A stretch of 64,000 nt of DNA from Aspidapion aeneum (taxonomy: Eukaryota > Arthropoda > Insecta > Coleoptera > Brentidae). The notes under the pieces were generated by a model that ran no database searches, was not told the origin of the DNA, and worked only from the letters and a program-made list of their open reading frames with translations. The position numbers were made by a program, and so were the translations under genes. Each line of letters opens with the position of its first letter. Within the stretch, counting starts at the first letter, position 1. Shown here piece by piece: positions 10,071 to 20,412 of the stretch. The stretch is from NCBI GenBank assembly GCA_963576565.1, contig OY755047.1, positions 36,237,851 to 36,301,850 on the forward strand. Reading direction: 5' to 3'.

Positions 10071-12870
10071 CTAGAGAACTTGAGGAGGCAAGTATTCCAG
10101 ATATTCTGCCACAGTGTATGGCTCTATATTAACAAGGTATTTAAATAACTCCCTTTTAAATTTGTTTAAATGGTTCTCTTGTTTTAATGGCATAGGAAGT
10201 TTATTATACAACCTGACACACGCATAGAAAGGACTCCTTTCTGTTAATGTAAGTCTATGGATTGGAAGCATCAAATTTAAAGTTCTGGTATTATGTTCAT
10301 GGTTAGGAATGAGTTGATTAAATAATGAAAAGTTTTTAAAGAGGAACATAATGCAATCATAAATATAAATAGCTGGAAAAGTAAGGATGTTCAGGCTTTT
10401 AAATTTTCCCCTACATGAGTCTCTTGTTTTCATTCCAAGTATAACCCGGACTACTTTTTTTTGTATAATTAATACTTCAGATGATCCCACAGCATTTCCC
10501 CAAAATATGATACCATAATGAAGCGTGGAGTAAAAATTGGCATAGTATACAGTAAGAAGGGTGTCTTGTTGCACATAATCTTTAAGTACTCGTATGGAAA
10601 AGCATGCTGAGTTTAGTTTTTTACATATATGTGATAACTGTACATCCCATTGAAGATGCTGGTCAATGTAGACACCTAAGAATTTGACAGAATTTGATAA
10701 TTCAACATTTTCTGACATTAGTTTTATAGTATTCGGGATATGTTCTTGAGATTGTACAGTTTTAAAGCATATGAAAACAGATTTCTCACAGTTTAACAAT
10801 AACCTGTTGCCGCTAAACCACCTCTCAGCCCTCTCCAGATTCCCATTTGCTTTCAAAAACAACTGCTCCAGTGTCTTGGCCCAAGTTAGGCAATTTGTGT
10901 CATCTGCAAAGTTGGTAAGACTAGATGATTCATCTGTCACAGAGTCTGCAAGATCATTGATAAAAACAAGGAAGAGAAAGGGACCAAGCACACTTCCTTG
11001 GGGAATCCCAAGCTCAATATTTATTGCCTCTGAAAATGTTCTCTCACCATTTGTTTCCAGACAGACCCTCTGAGATCTGCCAATAATAAATGACTTTATC
11101 CAGTTCAAGGCTGGGCCTCTGACTCCATATTTTTCAAGCTTTGTCAATAGAAGTTGATGATCTAAACTGTCAAAGGCTTTCGACAAGTCTAGAAAGGACC
11201 CCAGTGTTTTGTTTTTTTGTTCCAGATTTTCAAAAATTTTTGTAACAAAATCAAAGATGGCTGTCTCAGTGGATCTGCCCTTAAGGAAGCCATGCTGTGA
11301 GTTTTTAAACAGTTTTTTTGACATAAAGTATCCTTCCAGTCTACAATACATAGCTCTTTCAAAAATCTTGGAGAAGGACGACAGGAGACTTATTGGACGA
11401 TAATTTTCTATTTTAGTGGGATCACCCTTTTTATGTAATGGTTTTATCAAAGCCATTTTAAGATTTTGTGGGAAATACCCATATGTAAAAGAGTTATTTA
11501 TAATAAAGGACAACGGATAGCTTAGTTCCAATGCTACAAATTTAATGATGTTGCTAGAAATTTCATCATGCCCTGAACTGTGCTTATTTTTTAAGTTTTG
11601 TATTATTCTCATGATTTCTTCCTCAGAAGTAGGAAAAAGATACATACTTTGTTTGTGCTTAAATTGTCCACTGGCTTAATTTTTTTAACTGCATTTGCAG
11701 GTGCATTTGCCATAAAAGTGTTAATTTTATTAGAAAGTTCATGTGGTTCACCCTGTAAACCAAAAGTATTTTGTTTTTTTGAGCTACCTTTAATTTCTGT
11801 TATAATTTGCCACAATACTTTGGATTTATTATCGCTGTGGACAATTTTTTGATGATAAAAGTTTTTACGAGACTCAGCAAGTAACCTATTATATCTGAGT
11901 TTCTCAGCCCTATATTCCTCCCTGTAAAAATTATTATTTGTGACAAGTGTGAGCAAGACATCCAATCGAGTCTTACACAAAGTAACTTCTGGTGTATGTG
12001 TCCAGTCCTGTTTACGCTTCTTATTAAATTTAATATTTTTTAATGGGAAACATTGATCAAATAATGTTTTGACAATACTCACAAACTCCTCCCACTGTTT
12101 GTCAATATCAGAAGCATGAATTGCAAAAAGATGTCCCCAATCAGTTGCTTGTAGTAGAATTTTAAAAAGTTCTTTGCTTTCTGTGTTAAATTGACGCTTT
12201 TTAAAATATTTAGATGTTTTTTCATTAATTTCAAAGGTAACCATTTGAGCTGTGTGGTCAGATGTGTGTGGATTAAAAACTTTTGACGTAAATGTTTCAA
12301 GGTTTGTATAAATATTGTCAATGCAAGATTTTTTATCTCCATCTATGTGTGTGTACTCTGTTGTTAAAGGTAATATGTTGAATGAGCTTAAAAAATTTTT
12401 AAATACACATGGCCATTTTGCGCTTTCAAGCAGAATATCCAGATTAAAATCGCCTGCTAAAAAAATGATGCAGTCTTTACCAACTAAGTGACATAAAATC
12501 TGATCTAGTTTTTCTAAAAGTATTTCTGGTTTTTCAGTTCGGTAAATAGATAATATGACAATCTTTGTATTGTTGACTTGTACTTCTGCAGCGGCACATT
12601 CAAAAACAGATCTTTCAGAAAGGCTTGTAATATCATCTCTGGCTTTACTAACAAAAGATTCTCTGACATACACAGCTGCCCCACCATGTTCATTGGGGTT
12701 TCGACAATATGAAGATATAAGCTTAAAGTTTTTGATGTTATAACTTTCAAGTTGGTCTTTAGTTTTCCAATGCTCAGTGAGACAGAGGGAAAAGCAATCT
12801 TCATACTCTTCTGTGATACTGTTCAATACATTAATGCTGGTACCAATTGATTGAGTGTTTAGATGTATGA
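10071..12870 (-). pseudogene. LINE ORF2: endonuclease and reverse transcriptase
   Basis: The N-terminal part (12826-11636) carries AP-endonuclease motifs: LTEHW with the catalytic Glu, GGAAVYV, VILSIYR, LAGDFNLDI, SCIDNIYTN and the terminal SDH. The C-terminal part (11645-10071, 524 residues) holds the RT: KHSSGHDEIS, NYRPISLLSSFSKIFER, HGFLKGRSTETAI, GSFLDLSKAFDSLDH (Asp), LGIPQGSVLGPFLF and TNFADDTNCL (Asp-Asp), then the connector LGVYIDQHLQWD and KKVVRVILGM. The two parts are in different frames and overlap at about 11609-11645, so one indel near 11635 is the only obvious lesion. The coding sense starts upstream of the first ATG (HLNTQSIG near 12850). Reactions: target nicking and cDNA synthesis. 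Confidence 0.85.
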
Positions 12871-12873
12871 TAC

Positions 12874-13935
12874 TCAGTTTTGTGGTTGTACCACACCCAT
12901 TTGATTTGGTTTGTCGGGGCGTCGCTGAAGGTTGAGAAAATGGTTAATGATGATACCATTTGGCCAAAGTTCCTGTTTCATTATATCACCTTTTTTGGAT
13001 TCAGGTAAAGTTAGTTTAAAAGAGCTCTTAAATCTGTCTGTTTTTGTTCTCATTTTCTCACAGATGATACCATCTTCCAGTTTTTCTTGTTTTAAAAAGT
13101 TTTGAATATGTTGAACCTCTGTTTTCGGATCAAAGCCTGAAATAAAAATTGCAGCTTGTTTGGTGGCCACACTTAAATTTGCGGACGCCGTATTTGTCCC
13201 TTGAATTGGGTCGGGTCTGTTGCTTTTCCGTAAACCAGATTTTCGCTGCACGAGATTCCAACCATCCTGCGCATTTTCTCCATTTTTTGGAACAAAATTA
13301 ATAGAATTTTCATCACATTTTTTCACGTTGTTTTGTTTAGTTTGTTTTTCAGGGTTTTGTTTACTTCTCATTGTGACATTTGAATATGACATTTCCATGG
13401 AATTTGTTTTGGTAAGTTGTAGGGTGTGTTCCAAAACATCAGTTTTCTTGCCCAGTGCAGTGCGGTGATCTTTTTTGTTGGCCAATGGTGTGTTTTCGGC
13501 CGGAATTTTGATGGCATCATCCTTTCCAGTGAAGGTCATTGTTGGGGTTGGCACTATGGTCTCAGAATAAGATTTTCTAGAAGGTACTGGATTACAGATT
13601 CTTACAAGTTCTATATTGGATTGCTTCAGATCTGTGATCTCTGTTGTAAGGCTGTTTATCTTATCGAGAAGCGAGTTTAGTAGCGATGTTTCTTGCTGAG
13701 AACTTTGATTAAGCAACGCTTTTTCGATATTTTGGATTTTTATATCCATTTTTTCTGTGACTTCCTTGAAATACTTGATTTCTTTTAAATAGTCCTCCTC
13801 TCTGACTTTCTTCTTCTTGCAGTCTCCACAATAGAACAGCAAGCATCTTTGATTCAGAGTTAAACTGTCCATCTCAGTTGTGGACAGTGCTGAGCATTCC
13901 TTGCACAAGGATTTTCTGCAACTACAATATGTAGT
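12874..13935 (-). pseudogene. LINE ORF1 with PHD-like finger and coiled coil
   Basis: The open frame encodes about 350 residues. A cysteine cluster CSCRKSLCKECSALS followed by FYCGDCKKKK resembles the PHD finger found in insect CR1/Jockey ORF1 proteins. A predicted coiled coil follows (residues about 40-100, with IKYFKEVTEKMDIKIQNIEK and LLDKINSLTTEITDLK). A Lys/Asn-rich linker leads to a C-terminal RNA-binding-like module (AAIFISGFDPKTEVQHIQNF). No ATG stands in frame before a stop near 13942, so the start is lost to 5' truncation. The frame otherwise has no stop, and ends just before the ORF2 region. Presumed role: nucleic-acid chaperone in the LINE ribonucleoprotein. Confidence 0.7.
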
Positions 13936-13945
13936 TTCCTGCAGT

Positions 13946-14650
13946 TATTGACATAAATGTCAATAACTGGAAAATCTGTGTCAGAGCCAGCTAGACAGGT
14001 GAGCTGAAAGGTTTGAAATGATGCAAGGGAATGTTTTAGGTTTTTTACAAGGTTCTATAATATATACCTTAATGTGCAGTACAAAAATCATGCCCCTATT
14101 TAAAACACTAAGAATATAATTAAAAAATAATTATACTGGATAGTGGATAGATTTGCAACCACTTTTAGGCATCATTGCCAAATGGATTTAGTAACAAATT
14201 TACATGGAAATTTCAGTCAAGGTGTCAATTACCAGTTGAGTATCAAAGACTGGTCAGTTTACCTTAGACACTTTCTGCACTCTGCCCTAAACAATATTCA
14301 AATGTTTACTATTGTGGTTCTCTGATCAAACCTGAGTGCTTTTGTAAATATTTTATAACTTTCGTTTGGTCTGGTCACATTAGAATAAAATTGTAGCAAC
14401 ACTTGGCATTGATACAATAGGATAAGGAGCTCTGACAAAGTTCCTTTATAAAAATAACTTTTTAACTAATAACAAGCTAATAATCAATAATTGTTTTCTA
14501 AATCAATAGAACTTAGAAGAAAGTAACCTTCTTGTAAAAAAAATAGGAAACAATAACTACATAATTAACAATAGTATTTTGCATCAGCCTGGATTTGAAC
14601 CATTATATTATTCCTTGCCCTTGTCCCTATAACCTCTCCATTGTTTTAAT
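13946..14650. other. Unassigned AT-rich DNA
   Basis: Contains the palindromic phrase TTATTGACATAAATGTCAATAA at the LINE 5' junction (about 13943-13964). A pol-III B-box-like phrase lies near 14595 on the minus strand without an A box. No exon of the neighbouring RRP9 gene was recognised. Confidence 0.35.
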
Positions 14651-14654
14651 AGAG

Positions 14655-14925
14655 AATTATTGAAATAAAGCCAGGCTATAATGATGCCAGGCACTATTTT
14701 GACACCTTCACATTGTAATATCCGCTGTGATCTTTCAACATATGGCCTTTGTTTACTATATGAACCAGAATAAATACTGCCTTCCTTTATAAGTAGAAAA
14801 TAGACAACAATAGTTTTAAATTCGACTATGGTATGTCAATTTTGAAGGATTAACTGTCAGTTTTCAATGTGAAAGTGTTAAAATAGTGCCTGGCACTATT
14901 ATAGCCTGGCTTTATTTCAATAATT
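14655..14925. mobile_element. Fold-back MITE, 271 bp
   Basis: The ends are inverted copies of about 60 bp: AATTATTGAAATAAAGCCAG then GCTATAAT, GCCAGGCACTATTTT and TTCACATTG, mirrored at 14866-14925. Mismatches are few, so the insertion is fairly young. A target duplication could not be fixed. It lies within 180 bp of the RRP9 exon, in the predicted first intron. Confidence 0.7.
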
Positions 14926-15101
14926 GTCTAATAATAGGTATTAGGTAAGTACATATATCTACAATGTTAAAACTATCCTTTGGGTTTTTTAAATTAGATT
15001 CCCTTACTAACTTTTTAATGAAAGGGTAATTTATATTAATGTTTCCCCTTTGCTTTTTAGACAATATGATGAAGATATTTGGTAAATTTGAATGTATTTA
15101 C

Positions 15102-15344
15102 CTTTGCAAGTCTCAGCTTCTTCTCCTGTGCAGTCTCATGCTCATCTTCTTCACTTTCAGCAACACCATTATCCATGTCTTCGACGTCTCCATCCTCATC
15201 TTCACTGCTGGTGATTTCTTCATTTCTCTTTGCACTTTTTTTACTTTCCGATTTCTTTGCCACTTTCCGCTTTTTGTTGGCGTCTTTTGAGAACTTCGCC
15301 CGTTTGGCAGTGTTCAGCTGTTTGCCTTTAATAAAAAAAGACAT
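15102..15344 (-). CDS. RRP9: RRP9 / U3-55K homolog, N-terminal exon
   Basis: The 81 codons start at an ATG (15344-15342, MSFFIKGKQ) and end at a consensus donor GTAAAT (15101-15096). They encode a Lys/Ser-rich basic stretch, then NEEI, an acidic run (SSEDEDGDVEDMD), then ETAQEKKLRLAK. The NEEI-acidic-ETAQEKKLRLAK order is the N-terminal signature of RRP9 (U3-55K), the WD40 protein of the U3 snoRNP that binds box B/C of U3 in pre-rRNA processing in the nucleolus. The WD40 exons should follow on the minus strand and were not found in the 15 kb to the window edge, so either the intron is very long or the locus is truncated. Alternatively the exon starts at 15325 after an acceptor-like TCTTTTTTTATTAAAG, with the true start in an upstream exon. 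Confidence 0.75.
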
Positions 15345-15423
15345 ATTTAAATTAATAAATATATATTTTTTAAATTTCACGTGCAATGTTTTTAATAACA
15401 AAAAAGTGAGGTTATGCACTAAC

Positions 15424-15849
15424 TAGAGGTGGGTTGCGATTTCACGAACTGTGACATTGTCACTGTGACTCGTCTGTCGCAGTCACCATCTGCTCCAGTC
15501 CGAACGAAATAGCAGTGACATTTTGTCACAGTCTGGCACTGACGCCCCGACCGAAACCCCACGTCACCACCGCACCGGCGTCCATCGCAGCGTAAAGTCG
15601 CGATCGCGAGTACCCCATGCAGTTACAGTGACTGTTTGCCCGCAATGCCCGCCCGCTCCGTCTGTCGCGCCGCGTCTTCGCTGCAGCACAGTGCAGAGTA
15701 GGGAACAATTTTCTAGATTGCGATTTCGCCATATAGGTGTGTATTGGTTAAACTGCTCCAAAAAATCACTGCTATTTGTCACCGTGACGCGACTGGAGCA
15801 GTAACGTCTTGTCACTGCTCCACCAAAATCGCAGGTTGGCCCATCTCTA
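15424..15849 (+). mobile_element. hAT MITE family M1, copy 1 (426 bp)
   Basis: Ends are TAGAGGTGGG-TTGCGATTT and the complement of CCCATCTCTA. An exact 8-bp duplication GCACTAAC flanks it (15416-15423, 15850-15857). The interior is GC-rich and full of GTGAC/GTCAC motifs, quite unlike the surrounding DNA. A second copy in the opposite orientation lies at 56233-56647 with its own exact 8-bp duplication. The ORFs on both strands here are products of high GC content and have no recognisable domain. The insertion sits 80 bp upstream of the RRP9 ATG. Confidence 0.9.
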
Positions 15850-15949
15850 GCACTAACACTACACTAACCTAATCTGCGCTTATTCTTCGAATTTTTTTGC
15901 TCAATTAGCCATAAATATTTTAATGACCACTTAATTTAATGCCTAGATT

Positions 15950-16385
15950 TTTATAGCTGTTGGATGCCAAGATAATCAAGGAGAAAAAACGCACATACTT
16001 GAAATGGCACAGTCCTAAAAAGCAAAGAGACCTAGAAATCTACAGGGAAACAGAAGACTTAAGAAATTTATCCACGATATATAACTTGAAAACAGTTTCT
16101 TGTAAATTTCTTAAAAACTAAAGCTCCTGCGAAGTTTCTGGTTATAACACAGATTATCGAAAACAACATTTTGATGCGGTGCGAGATGCGGTGCCTTGTT
16201 AAAAAGTTAGCAGTTTTTAATTATATAACTGTCAAAAAACTGTGATTATAGCAAGAATAAATTTTGACCAAAACCTAATCAGCTCGTTAAAAAATCCAAC
16301 AAAAGAAAAAGATAACATTCAGACTATCAAACCAGAACAATGGACAGAACACTTCTTCTGTATCATTAGCAACAATTACTTGGTC
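15950..16385 (+). pseudogene. RTE-like LINE relic, pre-RT region
   Basis: Broken plus-strand frames read DAKIIKEKKRTYLKWH, QRDLEIYRETEDLRN and later NIQTIKPEQWTEHFF. Such Lys-rich segments followed by a P-E-x-W-x-x-H/Y-F motif precede the RT domain in RTE-type LINEs. Stops and indels are frequent. The relic is cut by the small hAT MITE at 16386, whose duplication shows the sequence ran on after it. The RT portion lies at 16600-17024 on the other strand. Confidence 0.45.
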
Positions 16386-16573
16386 CAGTGGCGTATATAG
16401 AAAAAAGTTTCGGGGGGGGGGGCGAGACAGTTTCAGGGGGGGCCCGAGACCTCATGAGGCCGTATTTTATGCTATGATATGTTTGTATTCATGAAATATG
16501 TGAAAAATATCAAAAAAATCTTAGCTTTGGGGGGGCCGGACCCCAGGCCCCCCCCCCCTTATATACGCCACTG
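16386..16573. mobile_element. hAT MITE family M2, copy 1 (188 bp)
   Basis: The ends CAGTGGCGTATATA and TATATACGCCACTG are exact inverted repeats. They are flanked by the exact 8-bp duplication ACTTGGTC (16378-16385, 16574-16581). Inside are G runs, the phrase CATGAGGCCGTATTTTATGC and C runs. Further copies are at 53780-53957 (inverted orientation) and, more decayed, 28141-28296 and about 27325-27456. Confidence 0.9.
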
Positions 16574-16599
16574 ACTTGGTCGACAGCAAACTGTAGTGG

Positions 16600-17024
16600 G
16601 TATATGGTATTAAATCGGTCGTTAAAGTTGTATTCTTATGCCGTGTGCTTTACTTTTCCATTTTTTAGCCATATATATTTTAAAAAGAGTTAGAGAGATA
16701 CAACATCCCTGTCTTAATTATTTTGAAAGTGGATTTCCAATTTTAATTTTAGATCTTGACCCTTTGTCTACTTGTTTTATCGCGTTTATGTATGAATGGT
16801 TGATATTAGTTTGTTCTAACACTGTCCATAATTTTTCTACTAGGACGTTATCATATGCTTTTTGTAGGTCCACAAAGGTAACGTCTCTACATTTGTGGCA
16901 CTCCTATTCTCAATTACTTGTTTAAGACAAACAACATTATCACTACAAGATCTGCCGGCACGAAACCCACTTTGCTTTTCTTGTTCATGAAAATCATTCT
17001 CTATTCAATTTTCAAATTCAATTC
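16600..17024 (-). pseudogene. RTE-like LINE reverse transcriptase fragment
   Basis: Minus-strand frames read EQEKQSGFRAGRSCSDNV, CLKQVIENR, then VDLQKAYDNVLVEKLW (catalytic Asp), INHSYINAIK, GSRSKIKIGNPLS and LRQGCCISLTLF. The GFRAGRS, DLQKAYD and RQGC-ISPTLF-type motifs are those of RTE-like RTs. A one-base indel separates the first block from VDLQKAYD. It is head-to-head with the plus-strand relic at 15950, as in 5' inversion of one LINE copy. The downstream LINE inserted at its 5' edge (about 17025). Confidence 0.6.
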
Positions 17025-17689
17025 AATTTATTTATTTCAAAGTTTCGTTACAAATTCCTAATACAATTGAAGTACTGTCCCTGAGCTGCATGGTAGCTCG
17101 TCGGGAGAATACTGGTCAAGTTTACATATACTATAATACTTTTTTTTTCATTATATCTACCTACTTATATATCTTATATAATATTACAAAATGATCATAA
17201 TATTATTATTGTAATAAATGTTTTAATCTAATTAATTTTAAGCTACACCTATTATAGATGTGTTATGTTATACTTTTATAAATTTATATGTTATACTCTT
17301 ATAAATATTATGTTACACTTATATAAATGTTAAGTTCTTATAAAATGTGCATAGCTTCGACTTGAATGTTAAATGGTATCAAATCTATTTTACTTAAATT
17401 TAATTTAATCTAGTAGGCACTTATTTGTTTATAGTTAAGGACATTCACATTCAGACAACACAAACACTTAAAAGGCAAATCCTCTCAAACAGTACCTCCT
17501 GCTCCAGATTAGCCGAGTTTTGCGATCACCCAGGTGACACACCCGCTTTCGAACTGACCCTCATCCAAAATAAGAATCTTAAATTTACTTTTGTTTTATT
17601 ACTGATTTAATGTGTTTACTTTGTTATATTATTATAAAATTCCGGTATTATTAAATGTTTAGGTAAAGTATTTATTATATTATTTTAAA

Positions 17690-17891
17690 AGTGGTATTTT
17701 ATTGACAATAAGTTCCAGGCTTTCAAGGATCCATTCAGTTACTTTAGTAGAAAATGTTTTTTATTTGTAATTTGTTTTAAAGTTTTTGATATCAAATTAA
17801 AAAGTCTTGGCCCAAGAAATGCAATGTGTCTCTGGCATGCAGAGAAACTAAATCTTTTCAATGATATATGTTCATGAGTTATTGATCTAGT
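17690..17891 (-). pseudogene. LINE ORF2 extreme C-terminus
   Basis: Minus-strand reading from the hAT junction gives TRSITHEHISLKRFSFSA, then HIAFLGPRLFNLISKTL and KQITNKKHF before a stop near 17730. The GPRLFN-x-L-P/S-x-x-L-K phrase is typical of the C-terminus of CR1/Jockey ORF2 proteins. It is the direct continuation of the RT at 20413-22160. Confidence 0.65.
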
Positions 17892-20404
17892 TAGAGTCCC
17901 TGTATGTTGACATATTTGGATATATTAGAGTCGCGACAAGCCCATCAATGTCATTCTTGAATTTGCGTCTAGGTTATGTTATTTTCATTGGCGTGGTATG
18001 AGTATATTACTCTATTGAAAATTCGTAACGGAAAATTAATAAGGCCTCTCAATACAGAGGGCCCAATCAAAACCATTCTGGTATTAGATATGTATGTATA
18101 CCGGGTGTGCGGTCCAGTAAAATAAATTCAGTATTAAAATCAACATTTTGATTTTTTCTATGGGTTTATCATTTCCTTATTTTAGGTTATTTTCCTAAAG
18201 AAGAAAATCAGAATTTTTTTATTTTATATATATTTAATTATAAAATAACATAAAATTAGGTAACATCCAAAGTGCATATCACATTGTCAATAATTTTAAA
18301 CTAATTCCTAAACAAAGTAGTTTGTGATTTTTTTGTTATTATAGCAACTGCTTTGAACGATTTTAGTCCACAGTACACCAGTCTACTTTTTAAGTGATGA
18401 GTAACAGGCTGAATTTTCGCAAATAGCATTCTTTTACTAAAACGTTCAACTGTTCCATGTGTGAAAATTATTGAGGGTGATTCTTAACAGAAGCCCAATG
18501 ATTTTATTATATCAAACATGAAAAATCGTTCGTCCTACAAATTAGATGCTTTGACGGCCGCGCCATGTCCCCTAGACCAAACATGTCAGAATTGCGAGAC
18601 GCAAAAAGTTATAGTAAATAATAATTATAGTGATAACCGGCTGATTTTTTTTTGTGGCTTAAAAAACTGTGTTTAAAAGTAAATGGCAATATTGCTTTGA
18701 GTTCAGTGAGGAATCACTTTCAAGAATTTTCGCAGAGGGGAACGTTGGAGGTCTCGGCGAAATGATGCTATCCAAAAAAATTCGGCCTGTTACCCATTAC
18801 TTAAAATATAGACCAGTATACTGTGACTTTTTTATATTGACTTTTTTTAATAAAAAGGAATAGTTTAATTTATTGTTATTATAATATGATGAGGATAAAT
18901 GTTTTTTTCTAGGAAAATATTAGTTCTCTCCGGTGCAAATTATCGTTGAATTTTGGTTCTTATTCGGCGAGAACTTCATAGTCACCTCAATTTGTCAATA
19001 TTTCTGATGGAAATAGTTTTAAAATAGATAAAAAGTGGTAAAATGACAAATTCTTCCTATTCTTGATAAGAGGCCAAACATGTTCCAACTCCTTGTACTT
19101 TAAAACTAAATTGTCGTTTCCTTTTTTGTACAGTTAAATTTTTTCCATATGTTCGTCGAATTTCTGTAAAAGTAGAGTTTTTTTTTCTGGAATAAATATT
19201 AAAGGAACAACTTGCTGCTTCAGTGACACGTAAACTCTTCTTGTGCAAAGTGAACCTAAAAAAAATGTATGTTTTTAAATAAAATAATACAACAAAATAT
19301 TTGTGGGAATGAAATAAAAAACGCTTGGAAACGGTAATTTTGTTTTCTAGGGGAATTTTTTTAAAAATAACCATAGATTGTATAGACGTATGCAGAAATG
19401 TATCCTGAGGGGGGGCTTCAGCGCGGATCGATACGCAGAGATGGATTGTGGGGGGGGGGTTAGGGGTAAATCTTCAGTCCCCCCTTGCGGAAGCCACTGG
19501 ATAAGAAAATAAGTTAAGGGGCATCTTACTAGGGCTTTTAAATATCTACCGCTTTAAGGCGCTTTGTTTTTCGAAAATCGATTAATTTATGTATAATTAA
19601 AAAAATCTAATGAACGATTTTCAAAAGCCCATCAAAACAAGTCGCGGCTCGAATCATATTGCCTATCTATATAAGCGCTCAAAAGATATCCCTCACGCAA
19701 AGAAAATTGACGTGACCAAAAGTTTTTCTCAAAATTGCAAAGTCTCGTTTTAAAACTTAAAAGAAAACCCCCTGTATAACACTTTTGTTATATAATAGGA
19801 TGCTTTATGTTTATGTTTTATGCGTATGTACAAAACTTTAAAAATTTCAAACCGGCCAAAGTGCTCCTTTCATTTCAAATCCTTTTGTTAATAATAATAA
19901 TTAAGAAAAGCTACACTTACCTCTCAAATTTTGGTATTAGATCCAACTTTTGCTGATGCACGCATTAACTTTTTTACCCATATTTTTTGAGATTCTGAAT
20001 TGCTGGGAAAACTAGAAAATCGATGTCTCTTGTCTGATGTCTTACAACAGCTAATTAGGAAACAGGAATAATTTATTTTATTAAAAATTTATTGTTTCGA
20101 AATAAAAACATGGTTTTCTGTTGATTTTTATTTGAAACTTTTTGACAAATAAAAACAAACATGACATGCTTTGTCAGTTCATTTCAGGTCGCTTAATCAG
20201 CAACGCAGCGATTTTGAGTGACTTTCGATTTTTCCTATTAATTAAATTTCCGCCTTTCATTGTAAGATAAAGAGCGCGTATACGTTCTCTTTCTAACAAT
20301 TGTTAGAGTATAGACTTCCGATGTTTTGTCCATTTATTTTAAAAAACATTGATGGGCTTGTCACGACTCTAATATATCTAAAATGTCAACATACAGGGAC
20401 TCTA
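17892..20404. mobile_element. hAT-like DNA transposon, 2.5 kb, no intact transposase
   Basis: The first 57 bases (from TAGAGTCCCTGTATGTTGAC through AGAGTCG to CCCATCAATG) are an inverted copy of the last 57, with a few mismatches. The flanks are GATCTAGT on both sides (17884-17891 and 20405-20412). An 8-bp duplication with ends fitting YARNG points to hAT. The duplicated target lies inside a LINE codon string, which confirms the empty site. The interior is AT-rich, has a large internal inverted repeat at about 18290-18890 and degraded G-run sequence at 19400-19500. The longest ORFs are 105 residues or less and show no known domain, so this copy is non-autonomous. Confidence 0.8.
18290..18895. 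repeat. Large inverted repeat inside the hAT-like element
   Basis: Bases about 18290-18530 and 18670-18890 are imperfect inverted copies. Matching phrases include CACAGTACACCAGTCTA with TAGACCAGTATACTGTG, TAACAGGCTGAATTTT with AATTCGGCCTGTTA, and ATAGCATTCTTT with ATGATGCTAT. Both arms decode one related peptide: KIQPVTHHLKSRLVYCG on the minus strand of the left arm and KIRPVTHYLKYRPVYC on the plus strand of the right arm. A duplicated and inverted coding remnant is possible. No family was recognised. Confidence 0.6.
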
Positions 20405-20412
20405 GATCTAGT

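Larger units (their letters stand above)
9676..13945 (-). mobile_element. CR1/Jockey-group LINE, nearly complete
   Basis: Read on the minus strand, the element runs ORF1 (13935-12874), ORF2 (about 12870-10071), a 350-bp AT-rich 3' UTR and a terminal (TATTC)n run at 9676-9706. The 3' end matches the LINE ending at 6693. The 5' end is truncated inside the start of ORF1, because the PHD-like finger lacks its first cysteines and no ATG is present. It carries one visible frameshift in ORF2. This is the best preserved LINE of the window and the reference for its family. Confidence 0.85.

Noticed and set aside
14560..14640. B-box-like GGTTCAAATCC on the minus strand suggesting a tRNA or SINE
   Set aside because: No A box, anticodon arm or acceptor stem could be found, and the T stem pairs poorly.
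15523..15815. Overlapping ORFs on both strands in a GC-rich block
   Set aside because: They lie wholly inside a hAT MITE that recurs inverted at 56233-56647 with different frames disrupted; no domain is recognisable.
17425..17610. 61-residue plus-strand ORF
   Set aside because: It lies antisense in the 3' region of the minus-strand LINE and has no recognisable domain.
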